Shown: positions 7,133 to 15,490, counted from the first letter of the stretch. The stretch is DNA of 18,658 nt from an uncultured Collinsella sp. (GCA_900757505.1 CAAEOE010000077.1:1-18658), one strand, 5' to 3'. Notes: generated by a model not told the origin, from the letters alone. Numbers and translations: made by a program.

Positions 7133-7816
7133 CTACTTATCGTCGGGCTCGGTGACGCGCTTGGTAAACGAGAGCTTGGACTCCTTACCGGCCATGAGCT
7201 TTTGGATATTCGAGCGATGGGCCCACACCACGGTGATGCCGATCATCGCCATGCAGAACTTGAGGCCCAGGCTGCTGTACGGAAAGACCGCGCATGCGGC
7301 GATGGGAAGACCGATAGCTGCGGCAAGCGAGCCCACCGATACATACTTGGTGATGGCGACGGCCACGATAAACATGCCCAGCAGCGACAGGCCAATAGGC
7401 CAGTACCAGGCGAGGATCACGCCCAAACCAACGGCGATACCCTTGCCACCATGGAAGTTGAGGTAGGGCGAGAAGATGTGTCCCCACACGGCTGCCAGGC
7501 AAATGACGCCGAGCATCCAGTCGCCGGGGGCTCCAGGCGCCATAATGTTCGGCGGAAAGCCATAGCCCACGCTCGCGATGAGCGGACGGGCGATGACAAC
7601 GCAGATGGCGCCCTTAAGGCAGTCGAGCAGCAGCGTGAGTGCGGCCACCTTGGGGCCGGCCACGCGCAGTGCGTTGGTGGTGCCGATGTTGCCGGAGCCC
7701 GCCTTGCGAATGTCGGTGTGGTTGAACACGCGGCCCAGGATCAGACCAAACGGAATCGCCCCGATAAAGAACGAGACCACGGCGCAGATGGCGGTCAGAA
7801 GAATCGGATTATGCAT
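7133..7816 (-). CDS. plsY: Glycerol-3-phosphate acyltransferase PlsY
   Basis: PlsY is the integral membrane enzyme that transfers an acyl group from acyl phosphate to G3P, giving lysophosphatidic acid. The 227-aa protein is strongly hydrophobic with several membrane segments. The three family motifs are visible: AGSGNIGTTNALR (39-51), the glycine-rich HGGKGIAVGLG, and HRSNIQKLMAG near the C-terminus. The start at 7816 is chosen because AAGGAG lies about 7 nt upstream and Met is followed directly by a membrane segment (ILLTAICAVVSFFIGAI). A longer reading to 7864 would add a charged, der-overlapping stretch. The chosen start overlaps the end of der by 8 nt. PlsX, which makes the acyl-phosphate donor, is not in the window. 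Confidence 0.95.
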   Translation of the reverse strand: MHNPILLTAICAVVSFFIGAIPFGLILGRVFNHTDIRKAGSGNIGTTNALRVAGPKVAALTLLLDCLKGAICVVIARPLIASVGYGFPPNIMAPGAPGDWMLGVICLAAVWGHIFSPYLNFHGGKGIAVGLGVILAWYWPIGLSLLGMFIVAVAITKYVSVGSLAAAIGLPIAACAVFPYSSLGLKFCMAMIGITVVWAHRSNIQKLMAGKESKLSFTKRVTEPDDK

Positions 7817-9143
7817 CCTTTTGCTCCTTCTTCCTAAAGAAGAGTCGAATAGGCGTGCCGGCAAAGTCGAAGGTCGAGCGCATGCGGTTCTCGACGTAGC
7901 GCTGATAGGTGTCGTTGACCAGATCGCTGTGGTTGACGAAGAACGTGAACGTCGGCGGGTTGACGCCCGTCTGGGTCACGTAGTGCATGCGCAGGCGGCG
8001 CTTGCCGTCCACCACGGTATGACCGAACTCGCGCAGGTCGGTGAGGAACGTGTTGAGGCGCGAGGTGCTGATCTTTTGCGAGCGCGTCTTCTCGGCGGCG
8101 TCGACCATCGACCAGATCTTCTCGACGCTACGGCCGGTCAGGGCTGAGATGCGCAGGTACTGGGCCCAGGGAGCCATGACGCCCAGACGGCGGTCGATGG
8201 TCTCCATGCAGGCCTCGCGCTTACGGTCGTCGTCGAGCAGATCCCACTTGTTGAGCAGCACAACGATGGCGCATCCGCGCTCGATGGCAAGACCCATGAC
8301 CTTCTGGTCCTGCTCGGTAACGCCCACAGAGGCGTCGACGACGAGCAGCGCCACGTCGGCGCGGTCGATGGCGCGCAGGCCGCGAACCATGGAGTAGTAC
8401 TCGATGTTTTCGTACACGGTGCTCTTCTTGCGAATGCCCGCGGTGTCGACCATGCGGTAGTGCTTGCCGTTGCGCTCCACGACTGTGTCGATGGCGTCGC
8501 GCGTCGTGCCGGCAATGTTGGACACGATAGAGCGGTCGGCGCCCAGGATGCGGTTGAACAGCGACGACTTACCGGCGTTGGGGCGGCCGATGATGGCGAC
8601 GTTCAGCGCGTCGGGGAACTCATCGGCGACCTCGTCCTCTTCCTCCGGAAGCAGGGCCACGATATCGTCGAGCAGGTCGCCCGTGCCATGACCATGCAGG
8701 GCCGAGAGCGGCGTGGGTTCACCGATGCCGAGCGAATAGAACTCCCAGATGCTGTCGTTCTCGCGATCGGGGTTGTCGAGCTTGTTCACCAGCAGAAAGA
8801 CCGGCTTGTCGCAGCGCTTGAGCATGCGGGCGACCGACTCGTCCTCCTCGGTGACGCCGGTGCGGCCGTCGACCACAAACAGGATGACGGCGGCTTCCTC
8901 GGCGGCGGCGAGGGCCTGGTCGCGAATGGACGTGGCGAAGACGTCATCGCTCTTGAGCGGTTCGATGCCGCCCGTGTCGACGATGGTGAACTCGCGGCCG
9001 TTCCAATCGGCCGTGTGGTACGAGCGGTCGCGCGTGACGCCGCGGGACTCATGGACGATGGCGTCCGAGGTCTGGGCCAGGCGGTTAACGAGCGTGGACT
9101 TGCCCACGTTGGGGCGTCCGACGACGGCGACGATAGGTTTCAT
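7809..9143 (-). CDS. der: Ribosome assembly GTPase Der (EngA)
   Basis: Der carries two GTPase domains in tandem and acts in maturation of the 50S ribosomal subunit. Domain 1 has GRPNVGKST (9-17), DTGG (56-59) and NKLD (120-123). Domain 2 has GRPNAGKSS (186-194), DTAG (233-236) and NKWD (298-301). An acidic linker (EEEDEVADE) separates them, and the last 95 or so residues fit the KH-like domain. The length of 444 aa matches Gram-positive Der. The start at 9143 is chosen because AGGAG stands 5 nt upstream and the protein then begins MKPIVAVVGRPN. An in-frame extension to 9314 would add 57 residues that are only antisense-like overlap with the upstream gene. Confidence 0.97.
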   Translation of the reverse strand: MKPIVAVVGRPNVGKSTLVNRLAQTSDAIVHESRGVTRDRSYHTADWNGREFTIVDTGGIEPLKSDDVFATSIRDQALAAAEEAAVILFVVDGRTGVTEEDESVARMLKRCDKPVFLLVNKLDNPDRENDSIWEFYSLGIGEPTPLSALHGHGTGDLLDDIVALLPEEEDEVADEFPDALNVAIIGRPNAGKSSLFNRILGADRSIVSNIAGTTRDAIDTVVERNGKHYRMVDTAGIRKKSTVYENIEYYSMVRGLRAIDRADVALLVVDASVGVTEQDQKVMGLAIERGCAIVVLLNKWDLLDDDRKREACMETIDRRLGVMAPWAQYLRISALTGRSVEKIWSMVDAAEKTRSQKISTSRLNTFLTDLREFGHTVVDGKRRLRMHYVTQTGVNPPTFTFFVNHSDLVNDTYQRYVENRMRSTFDFAGTPIRLFFRKKEQKDA

Positions 9144-9153
9144 CTGCACTCCT

Positions 9154-10596
9154 TTAATGGGTAGGGTCAGTGGAAATGTTAGAGTGCGCGGGCATAATGC
9201 CAAGGATATGCTCCAGGGTATCGAGCAGCTCATGCGGCATGGTCGACACCACATGAACCTCGGCGCCGCGACTGGTAAGGCTTGCGAGTAAATCGTCACG
9301 ATGATACTCGTCAAGCGTCATGCCGTCAGCGTTGAACATGAGCTTAGGCACAAAGAGCATAACCCCCGACAGGTCTTGGGGCAGCTGCTCCAGAATGTCA
9401 CACGCGACGATGAGGCCGGTCACGTCCACGTTGCCGCCAAAGTAGCGGTTCTTGATGGCGGTGACGGTACCGTCAAGGCCCTGCGGCGATTCCACAAAAC
9501 GCGCCACGGTGTCGCGCGCACTGGCGCCCGAGAGGCACAGCAGGTGCTGGCTGCGAGAGGCGATGGCCTCGCGGACGCGGGCCAGTCGCTCGGCATCGGC
9601 GGCAAGCACATCGTCCGTCTCGTCCAGATACGAGCGGATCATGCCGATGCCGTCGTAGTACTGCGGGTAACCGTCGTAAAAGTCTGCCTCGGGCGGATCG
9701 ATGCCGGCGTCCAGGTAGAACTCGTCGCTCATCTGGAAGGTGTGGCGGCCAAAACGCTCGAAGGCGCGGTCCTGGAACGGTCGAATCATGGCGATGGTCT
9801 CGCGCGCTAGCTCGGGCTTGTCGCTGTAGGACCAGCTAAAACGGTTCTGATGCTTGGTAAAACCGAGCGGCACAATGCCCAGGCTTGTGATTTGCTCGTG
9901 CTCCTCGCAAAAGCGCAGAGTCTTTTCCAGCTCCTCGCCGTCGTTCATGCCGGGGCACAACACGATCTGCGCGTGAATCTCGATGCCGGTGGCCATGATG
10001 GCTTCGAGTACGTCCATGCCTCGCTGGGCGTTGCGGCCCATCATGCGGCGGCGGACATCAGGGCTCACGGCATGGACCGACACGTTCATGGGACTCATGT
10101 TGCGTTGGATGACGTTTTGAACATCTTCGTCGGTGAGGTTCGTGAGCGTGACGAAGTTGCCCTGCAAAAAGCTTAGGCGATAGTCGTCGTCGCGAATATA
10201 GAGCGTGGAGCGGCCGCCCTTGGGGAGCATCGTCATAAAGCAGAACACGCAGGCGTTTACGCAGGTGCGCATGCCGTCGAAGATGGGACCATCGAATTCA
10301 AGGCCCCAGTCCTCTCCTGGGAAGCGGTCGAGCTCGACGGGGGTGACGCTGTTGTCGCGCGGGTCGAAAACCTCGAGGTCGACCGTGTCGTCGTCTGCCT
10401 CCCAGAGCCACACGATCATGTCGGTAAGCTGCTCGCCGTTGACCGCGAGCACGCGCATGCCCGGCTCGATACCCACATCCCACGCGGGCGATTCGGGACG
10501 CACGTTCTTTACGAGCGCGCCCTCACCCGGCTCGGGGTCGCGGCTGCGCCCGTAATCGGCCACCTCGGCGGCGTATGCGGGTACGGTCTGGTCCAT
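9154..10596 (-). CDS. PDZ-radical SAM protein with DUF512 domain
   Basis: The 480-aa protein has three parts. An N-terminal PDZ-like domain (about 26-90) includes VKNVRPESPAWDVGIEPGMR and VLAVNGE. A radical SAM-type cluster motif CVNACVFC follows (C112, C116, C119; CX3CX2C). The C-terminal part matches the DUF512 family, ending in a hydrophobic DILEQLPQDLSGVMLFVPKLMF region. Homologues are annotated only as putative Fe-S oxidoreductases; the substrate is unknown. In many Gram-positive genomes this gene sits next to der, as here, which hints at a ribosome- or envelope-related role but does not prove one. The start at 10596 leaves 2 nt after the ispH stop, with AAGGAG further upstream in ispH. 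The frame runs on to 10761, but that part is out-of-frame ispH sequence. Confidence 0.87.
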   Translation of the reverse strand: MDQTVPAYAAEVADYGRSRDPEPGEGALVKNVRPESPAWDVGIEPGMRVLAVNGEQLTDMIVWLWEADDDTVDLEVFDPRDNSVTPVELDRFPGEDWGLEFDGPIFDGMRTCVNACVFCFMTMLPKGGRSTLYIRDDDYRLSFLQGNFVTLTNLTDEDVQNVIQRNMSPMNVSVHAVSPDVRRRMMGRNAQRGMDVLEAIMATGIEIHAQIVLCPGMNDGEELEKTLRFCEEHEQITSLGIVPLGFTKHQNRFSWSYSDKPELARETIAMIRPFQDRAFERFGRHTFQMSDEFYLDAGIDPPEADFYDGYPQYYDGIGMIRSYLDETDDVLAADAERLARVREAIASRSQHLLCLSGASARDTVARFVESPQGLDGTVTAIKNRYFGGNVDVTGLIVACDILEQLPQDLSGVMLFVPKLMFNADGMTLDEYHRDDLLASLTSRGAEVHVVSTMPHELLDTLEHILGIMPAHSNISTDPTH

Positions 10597-10598
10597 GA

Positions 10599-11498
10599 TT
10601 AGCGGTAAAGCTCCTTGATGCGCGCAACGGCGCGTTCGATGTGTTCTTGCGGGGTGGAGGCTCCGGCAGTGATGCCGATGTGGCGCGCGTTGGCAAACCA
10701 TGCGGCCTGGAGCTCGGAAGCTTCCTCGATGTGATACGTGCGCTCGCAGGCGTCTGCGCAAATCTGCGCCAGGCGGCGCGTGTTGCCCGAGTTCTTGCCG
10801 CCCACGACGACCATGCAGTCGCAGCGGTTAGCAAGTGCGGCGGCTGCCTGCTGGCGCTCGCTCGTGGCTGCGCAGATGGTGTTGATCACGCGTAGTTCCT
10901 GCACGCGCGGGGTGATGGCAGCCACAACCTCGGCGAGGTTCTGCGCGGTCTGGGTGGTCTGCACGACGAGGCCCACCTTGCCCTTGAGCGACAAGGCGTT
11001 GGCGTCGGCGGCACAGCTCACGACCTGCGCATCATCGCCGGCGTGACCCAGAATGCCCTCGACCTCGGGATGCCCCGGCTCACCCACGACGAGTACACGA
11101 TAGCCCTCGCGCACCAGCCGCTCGGCGGCCACGTGGACCTTCTTGACGTAAGGGCAGGTGGCGTCGATCACGTTGAGGCCGCGCTTGCGGGCAGCATCGA
11201 TGACCTGCGGCACCACGCCGTGGGCGCGGATGATCACGGTGCCGGTTGCTGCGTCGTCCAGGGTTTCGGCCAAGCCAACGCCTGCCTCAGCGAGCTCGCG
11301 TACCACGATGGGGTTATGGATGAGCGGACCCAAGGTATGGACCTGAGTGTACTCTCCTGCCTGCGGCGCGGCCGCCAGCGCCATATCGAGCGCACGCTGT
11401 ACGCCGTAGCAAGTGCCGGCGTGGGCGGCGATCTCGATTGTCGGCGCGGTTGCCTGGTCGGACGTAGCCGCGGCGGTGTTCGTCACGTCCTCGCTCAT
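10599..11498 (-). CDS. ispH: 4-hydroxy-3-methylbut-2-enyl diphosphate reductase
   Basis: IspH is the last enzyme of the MEP pathway. It reduces HMBPP to IPP and DMAPP with a [4Fe-4S] cluster. The three cluster cysteines are C30 (GTCYGVQRAL), C115 (DATCPYVKKVH) and C209 (INTICAATSERQ). Other family motifs include IRAHGV, GEPGHPEVEG, VVQTTQT, VVVGGKNSGNTRRLA and GITAGASTP. With the start at 11498 it is 299 aa, with a non-conserved Thr/Ala-rich tail of about 20 residues before the core. An ATG ten codons upstream (11528) is possible but lies inside plsC. Ribosome binding is weak for both, so translation probably depends on coupling to plsC, whose stop is 2 nt away. The cmk-plsC-ispH order resembles that of many clostridia. 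Confidence 0.95.
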   Translation of the reverse strand: MSEDVTNTAAATSDQATAPTIEIAAHAGTCYGVQRALDMALAAAPQAGEYTQVHTLGPLIHNPIVVRELAEAGVGLAETLDDAATGTVIIRAHGVVPQVIDAARKRGLNVIDATCPYVKKVHVAAERLVREGYRVLVVGEPGHPEVEGILGHAGDDAQVVSCAADANALSLKGKVGLVVQTTQTAQNLAEVVAAITPRVQELRVINTICAATSERQQAAAALANRCDCMVVVGGKNSGNTRRLAQICADACERTYHIEEASELQAAWFANARHIGITAGASTPQEHIERAVARIKELYR

Positions 11499-11500
11499 GG

Positions 11501-12229
11501 CTAGAACCTGCCCGGATGCTCGGCACACAGCTCGTCTCGCATGGCGTAGACGCGGTCCATGGCCTCGGACTCAAACCATTCCAGGCGCTCCGTGCGCTTA
11601 AGCCCGGCCGGTGCGTCGGAAAGCGAGACGGCCTTGCCGGCGCGGATCCAGCACTTCTTAGGGCGCATGATCTTTTTGCCCGCGGGCGTGATGTCGGACC
11701 AGCCGCAGATGGCGAGCGGGTTCACAGGTGCCTTGCCCATCTGGGCGATGAGCGCAAAGCCGCCGTGGACCTCGGGCTTGATCTCGCGCGAGCGGATGCG
11801 CGTGCCCTCGGGGAAGATCAGGACGTCCTCGCCGCGCTGCAGCGCATGCTGAGCGGCGCGCAGGCACTTCATGTCGGCGGTGCCGCGCTCGACGGGAATG
11901 CCGCCCACACGGCTAAAGGCCCAGCGCACGATCTTGCTCTTGGCGAACTCTGACTTAAAGATGGGACGAATGCGGCGGCCCCCAAAGAACAGCGCCGTCT
12001 CCACGGCCAAGAGCTCGGCCATCGAGGTGTGGTTGCAGATGACCACACTGCCGCGGCCTTCCTGGCGCTCAAACAGCAGATCGGCGTCCTCGACCTTCCA
12101 GCGCCACATGAGCTTGGAGAAAGCCCAAAGGATTGCCATGACCACGAAGACGGTGCCGCGGATGAGCGCGGGAAACTCGGCATACGGGGCGTTGTAATAG
12201 TCCTCGGGCGTCTGCTTAAACAGGCGCAT
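11501..12229 (-). CDS. plsC: 1-acyl-sn-glycerol-3-phosphate acyltransferase (PlsC family) with HX4E motif
   Basis: PlsC-type enzymes acylate lysophosphatidic acid to phosphatidic acid at the membrane. The 242-aa protein has an N-terminal membrane-associated helix (about 21-44) and the acyltransferase motifs in order: NHTSMAE (66-72), a GGIPVER block (109-115) and FPEGTR (139-144). In motif I the usual HX4D is HX4E (H67, E72), so the catalytic-dyad Asp is replaced by Glu. AGGAGG lies 7 nt before the start, inside the last codons of cmk, which ends 3 nt upstream. The combination with plsY and gpsA in the same block supports a lipid role. Another lysophospholipid or lipid acceptor cannot be excluded. 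Confidence 0.9.
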   Translation of the reverse strand: MRLFKQTPEDYYNAPYAEFPALIRGTVFVVMAILWAFSKLMWRWKVEDADLLFERQEGRGSVVICNHTSMAELLAVETALFFGGRRIRPIFKSEFAKSKIVRWAFSRVGGIPVERGTADMKCLRAAQHALQRGEDVLIFPEGTRIRSREIKPEVHGGFALIAQMGKAPVNPLAICGWSDITPAGKKIMRPKKCWIRAGKAVSLSDAPAGLKRTERLEWFESEAMDRVYAMRDELCAEHPGRF

Positions 12230-12232
12230 GGG

Positions 12233-12919
12233 CTACCTCCTTTGGTTGATGAGGTCCTCGATTATCGAGACGACCTCATCGATGGTGTGGGCGGTGGAGT
12301 CGACGTGCACGGCGTCCTCGGCGGGCACGAGCGGCGCAACCTCGCGACTGCTGTCGAGCTTGTCGCGCTGCTTGAGGGCGTCGAGGGTCTCGTCGACCTC
12401 GGCTTCGAGCTGCTCGCTGGTGAGCGGCTGCGCATCGTTCTGGTGGCGCTGCAGCACGCGGCGACGGGCGCGCTCGCGCGGGTCGGCGGTCAGGAAGACC
12501 TTGACCTGCGCGTTGGGGAATACGACCGTGCCGATGTCGCGACCCTCGGCCACGATATCGCGGTCCTCGGCGGCGCGGCGCTGGTGGATGAGCATGGCGG
12601 CGCGTACGCCCGGGTAGGCCGAGACCTTGGACACGTTGGCGTCGACCTGCGGGGTACGAATGGCGGCCGAAGCGTCCTGGCCGTCAATGGTCAGGCGCGT
12701 ATCCTCGCCGGTGCCGTTGGTAAAGCGAATCTCGATCTGCTCGGCGAGGGCGTCGATGGCCGTCTCGTCGTCCAGATCGATGCCGCGATCGAGCGCGGCG
12801 AAGGTGACTGCACGATACATGGCGCCCGTGTCGAGCTTGTTAAAGCCCAGCTGGCGGGCGATCTCCTTGGCGATGGTGGACTTGCCGGAACCGGCGGGGC
12901 CGTCGATGGCGACGATCAT
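12233..12919 (-). CDS. cmk: Cytidylate kinase
   Basis: Cmk phosphorylates CMP and dCMP with ATP, feeding nucleotide and CDP-diacylglycerol synthesis. The 228-aa protein starts MIVAIDGPAGSGKST, with the P-loop at residues 7-15. It has LDTGAMYRAVT (29-39), the NMP-binding region, the conserved GRDIGTVVFPNA and a lid-type run of Arg (ADPRERARRR). The length is normal for the bacterial enzyme. AAGGAAG precedes the ATG by about 8 nt. A 66-bp gap separates it from the pseudouridine synthase upstream, the longest gap but one in this part of the block, and no clear promoter is seen there. Its last codons carry the ribosome binding site of plsC. Confidence 0.96.
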   Translation of the reverse strand: MIVAIDGPAGSGKSTIAKEIARQLGFNKLDTGAMYRAVTFAALDRGIDLDDETAIDALAEQIEIRFTNGTGEDTRLTIDGQDASAAIRTPQVDANVSKVSAYPGVRAAMLIHQRRAAEDRDIVAEGRDIGTVVFPNAQVKVFLTADPRERARRRVLQRHQNDAQPLTSEQLEAEVDETLDALKQRDKLDSSREVAPLVPAEDAVHVDSTAHTIDEVVSIIEDLINQRR

Positions 12920-12985
12920 ACAATGCTTCCTTTCGGTGGTTGACGTGCTGGTATGGTTCGCGGGCGTTGGGGCGCGGCGGGTTGC

Positions 12986-13960
12986 CTAGCCCGTGTAGCG
13001 CTCGCGATAGGTGTTGCGCTTGGGTGCGGAGCCATGGCTGCCGTGGTGACGCGTGCGGCTGGTGGGCGTGTCTTGGGGCTTGCCGCCGTTACGCTTGCCG
13101 CTCGCCTGCTTGGGCGGGATGCCGCCCGCTTTAAGGATCTGCACCTCGCGGTCGGTGAGCTCGCGCCACGAACCCTTGGCCACATCCTTGAGCTCCAGGC
13201 CGGCAAAGTTGCAGCGGTGCAGGCGGATCACCGGATGGTGAATCTTGCTCAGCATGCGCTTAACCTGATTTTTGCGGCCCTCGCGGATGATGACCTCCAC
13301 GGCGGTGGTGCCGGGCTTGACGCCTTGGGGAGCTACGGCTTCGGCCTCGCGCGCGTTAATGACACGGCAGATTGCCGGCTGGCACAGGCCGTCGTCGAGC
13401 TCGATGCCATGGCGGAGCGGGTCTAGATCGCGTTCGGTCAGCTGCCCGTCCACGAGTGCCTGGTAGGTCTTGTAGACGTGCTTGCTGGGGTGCAGCAGAT
13501 CCTGCGACAGGTCGCCGTCGGTGGTAAAGAGCAATAGGCCCGTGGTGTCGCGGTCTAGGCGACCCACCGGGAACAGGCCCGGAAAGCGGTCGCGCGGGAC
13601 CAGGTCGGCCACACAAGGGCGCTCCTGCGGATCACTCATAGTGGTGAGGTAGCCGGTCGGCTTGTAGAGCATCAGGTACACGGCGCCCTGGTTGAGTTTG
13701 ACGGGCATGCCGTCGACCTCGATATGGTCGCGGTCGACGTCGACCTTGGTGCCCAGCTCGGTCGCGACCAGCCCGTTGACGGTCACGCGGCCGGCGGTCA
13801 TCAGATCCTCAGAGCCGCGGCGGCTCGCCACGCCCGCGCGCGCCAAGAAGCGCTGCAGGCGCATGGTGTGCGGGTAGACGGGCTGGGCGTCGCCTACGGG
13901 CGTTGTGGCGCCCGTGGCACTTGCGGTGCGCGCCTCCTCTGCTTCGTTAGTCCTCGTCAT
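12986..13960 (-). CDS. Ribosomal RNA pseudouridine synthase, RsuA/RluB/RluE family
   Basis: Enzymes of this family convert specific rRNA uridines to pseudouridine. The protein has an S4 RNA-binding domain (about 33-80; MRLQRFLARAGVASRR) and the catalytic domain with GRLDRDTTGLLLFT, the nucleophilic Asp being residue 136. It ends in a basic, Gly/Arg/Lys-rich tail of about 45 residues. The start at 13960 is supported by GGAGG six nt upstream and gives 324 aa, with a 32-residue Ala/Thr-rich extension before the S4 domain. Met33 is a possible start but has no ribosome binding site. The gene overlaps the end of scpB by 14 nt. A position next to scpA/scpB is typical for the RluB-like member in Gram-positive bacteria, but the target uridine cannot be read from sequence. 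Confidence 0.93.
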   Translation of the reverse strand: MTRTNEAEEARTASATGATTPVGDAQPVYPHTMRLQRFLARAGVASRRGSEDLMTAGRVTVNGLVATELGTKVDVDRDHIEVDGMPVKLNQGAVYLMLYKPTGYLTTMSDPQERPCVADLVPRDRFPGLFPVGRLDRDTTGLLLFTTDGDLSQDLLHPSKHVYKTYQALVDGQLTERDLDPLRHGIELDDGLCQPAICRVINAREAEAVAPQGVKPGTTAVEVIIREGRKNQVKRMLSKIHHPVIRLHRCNFAGLELKDVAKGSWRELTDREVQILKAGGIPPKQASGKRNGGKPQDTPTSRTRHHGSHGSAPKRNTYRERYTG

Positions 13961-14666
13961 GCATGTCCTCCGAGGTGTCACCGGCGGCCAGCAGCTCCTC
14001 GCCATCGGTGTCCTCAACATCGGTATCGATCAGTTCGCGCTCTTCGTCCAGGTCCTCGGCCTGCTCCTCAAGCGTGGACTGAATGCTGCGGCCACTCAGA
14101 CGCTCGCGGATAAACTGGCGCGACTGCTCGTCGGGGGCAAACTGTTCTAGATCGGGCAGGTCGCGGGTGGAGCGTAGGCCGAACTTTTCCAAGAAGGCGT
14201 TGGTCGTGCCGTAGATGATGGCCTGACCGCGCTCGGGGTCGCGGCCGAGCTCGCGCACCAGGCCCTTGTCCACGAGCGACGCAATGACGCCGTCAGAGTT
14301 GACGCCGCGGATGCCCTTGACCACCTCGCGCGTCACGGGCTGGTGGTATGCGATCACGGCCAGGGTTTCGAGCGCCGCCTGCGACAGCTTCTGCGTGTCC
14401 CAGCTCAGCACATAGGCCTCGACCACGTCGTGGTAGGCGGGGTGTGTAAACAGGCGCCAGCCACCGGCGACCTCGCGCAGCTGAAAGCCGCGGTTGGCCT
14501 CCTCGTACTCAACCTTAAGCTCGGCGAGCAGCGATGCGCACTCGCCGGGGGCGATATCCAGCGCACCTGCCAGCGCGGGTGCGCTCACGGGGTCGCTCGA
14601 CACCAGCAGCAGCGCCTCGAGGGCGCCTTTGAGGCTGTTTGCCTCCAGCGTGGAAAGGGTTGACAT
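13947..14666 (-). CDS. scpB: Segregation and condensation protein B
   Basis: ScpB is the winged-helix kleisin partner of ScpA in the SMC condensin complex that organises and segregates the chromosome. The 239-aa protein has the two winged-helix domains in about residues 8-175, with ALEALLLVSSDPVSAPALA at the start and the strongly conserved region TLAVIAYHQPVTREVVKGIRG (shown here in parts: TLAVIAYHQPVT, then REVVKGIRGV). It then carries an acidic, low-complexity tail of about 50 residues rich in Glu and Asp. AGGAG lies shortly before the ATG. It is 11 nt downstream of scpA and overlaps the pseudouridine synthase start by 14 nt. Confidence 0.96.
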   Translation of the reverse strand: MSTLSTLEANSLKGALEALLLVSSDPVSAPALAGALDIAPGECASLLAELKVEYEEANRGFQLREVAGGWRLFTHPAYHDVVEAYVLSWDTQKLSQAALETLAVIAYHQPVTREVVKGIRGVNSDGVIASLVDKGLVRELGRDPERGQAIIYGTTNAFLEKFGLRSTRDLPDLEQFAPDEQSRQFIRERLSGRSIQSTLEEQAEDLDEERELIDTDVEDTDGEELLAAGDTSEDMHDED

Positions 14667-14677
14667 GATTGCGGCTC

Positions 14678-15490
14678 CTATTCGGTGAGCTCGGGGCCCT
14701 CGCCGGGCACGTATGCCTCGGCTCCCTCGACTCGGTTGATGCAGATGGTTCCGAAGATCTCGTCCTGGCTCAGCGTGAGCGAGCCGCGCTTGGCGAGCTC
14801 AAGCATAGCTAGGAAGGTGACGACGAGCTGCTCGGTGGTGGCATCGCCGTCCAGTAGCTCGCGGAAGGTGCAGGTTTGGTGCGCCATGGTAAAGCGGTCG
14901 ACCGAGGCCACCGTCAGGTCGAGCGGCATGCGATGCGGTGCCACGTGCTCGGCCTCCAGCAGGAAGGTCTGGCGCTTGCCGTCCAGGTCGGCGCAGATGA
15001 CGGCGAGGCCGCGCAGGGTGATGCCGGCCAGGTAGTCGGGCATAAGGCCTAGGAACTCGGGGTCGGGGCCGGCCACGCGCGGATGCATACGGCTCTCGGC
15101 CTGCATGCGCGCACCGAGAGCGGCCGCCGCGCCCTTAAACTGCTTATAGGCGATCAGGCGCTGGATCAGGACCTCGCGCAGGGCGTCGCCGTCGAGCGTG
15201 CTGAGTTCCTCGAGGTCTTCGTCGAACTCGTCATCGTCGTCATCGGCTTTGCGTGGGGCCTCCTGCGGCACCAGAGAGGCAGCCTTGATGTCCAAAAGGG
15301 TTGCCGCGACCAGCAAAAAGTCGCTTGCTACGTCCAGGTCCAGCGCCTCGATGCGCTCGGCCTCGGCAAGGTACTGCTCGGCCACCTCGCTGATGGAGAT
15401 GGCGCCGATATCTACTTTTTGGCGGGTTACCAGCTGCAGCAGCAGGTCGAACGGTCCGCTGTAGACCTGCGTCGACACGCGATACGACAT
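14678..15490 (-). CDS. scpA: Segregation and condensation protein A
   Basis: ScpA is the kleisin subunit that bridges SMC heads and binds ScpB. The 270-aa protein shows the SMC-contacting N-terminal helical domain beginning YSGPFDLLLQLV, with KVDIGAISISEVAEQYL and DFLLVAATLLDIKAASL. A middle acidic linker (about 95-115, rich in Asp and Glu) follows. The C-terminal winged helix contains LAKRGSLTLSQDEIFGTI. AAAGGAGG is placed 8 nt before the ATG, the strongest ribosome binding site in this part. An 83-bp gap separates it from the M50 protease gene upstream. No smc gene is in the window. Confidence 0.96.
   Translation of the reverse strand: MSYRVSTQVYSGPFDLLLQLVTRQKVDIGAISISEVAEQYLAEAERIEALDLDVASDFLLVAATLLDIKAASLVPQEAPRKADDDDDEFDEDLEELSTLDGDALREVLIQRLIAYKQFKGAAAALGARMQAESRMHPRVAGPDPEFLGLMPDYLAGITLRGLAVICADLDGKRQTFLLEAEHVAPHRMPLDLTVASVDRFTMAHQTCTFRELLDGDATTEQLVVTFLAMLELAKRGSLTLSQDEIFGTICINRVEGAEAYVPGEGPELTE

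Noticed and set aside
6299..7837. Plus-strand open frame of 512 codons antisense to gpsA and plsY
   Set aside because: Composition (Gly, His, Arg, Asp, Ala) and position mark it as a shadow of GC-biased third positions. No family motif and no upstream ribosome binding site.
9144..9314. In-frame N-terminal extension of der
   Set aside because: The added residues have no similarity to Der. The AGGAG site sits exactly before the ATG at 9143, and the extension only overlaps the DUF512 gene in another frame.
10597..10761. In-frame N-terminal extension of the DUF512 radical SAM gene
   Set aside because: It runs entirely within ispH and gives an Arg/His-rich stretch typical of an out-of-frame reading. 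The start at 10596 leads directly into the PDZ domain.
13961..14020. In-frame N-terminal extension of the pseudouridine synthase
   Set aside because: It lies fully inside scpB, while a GGAGG site sits right before the ATG at 13960.
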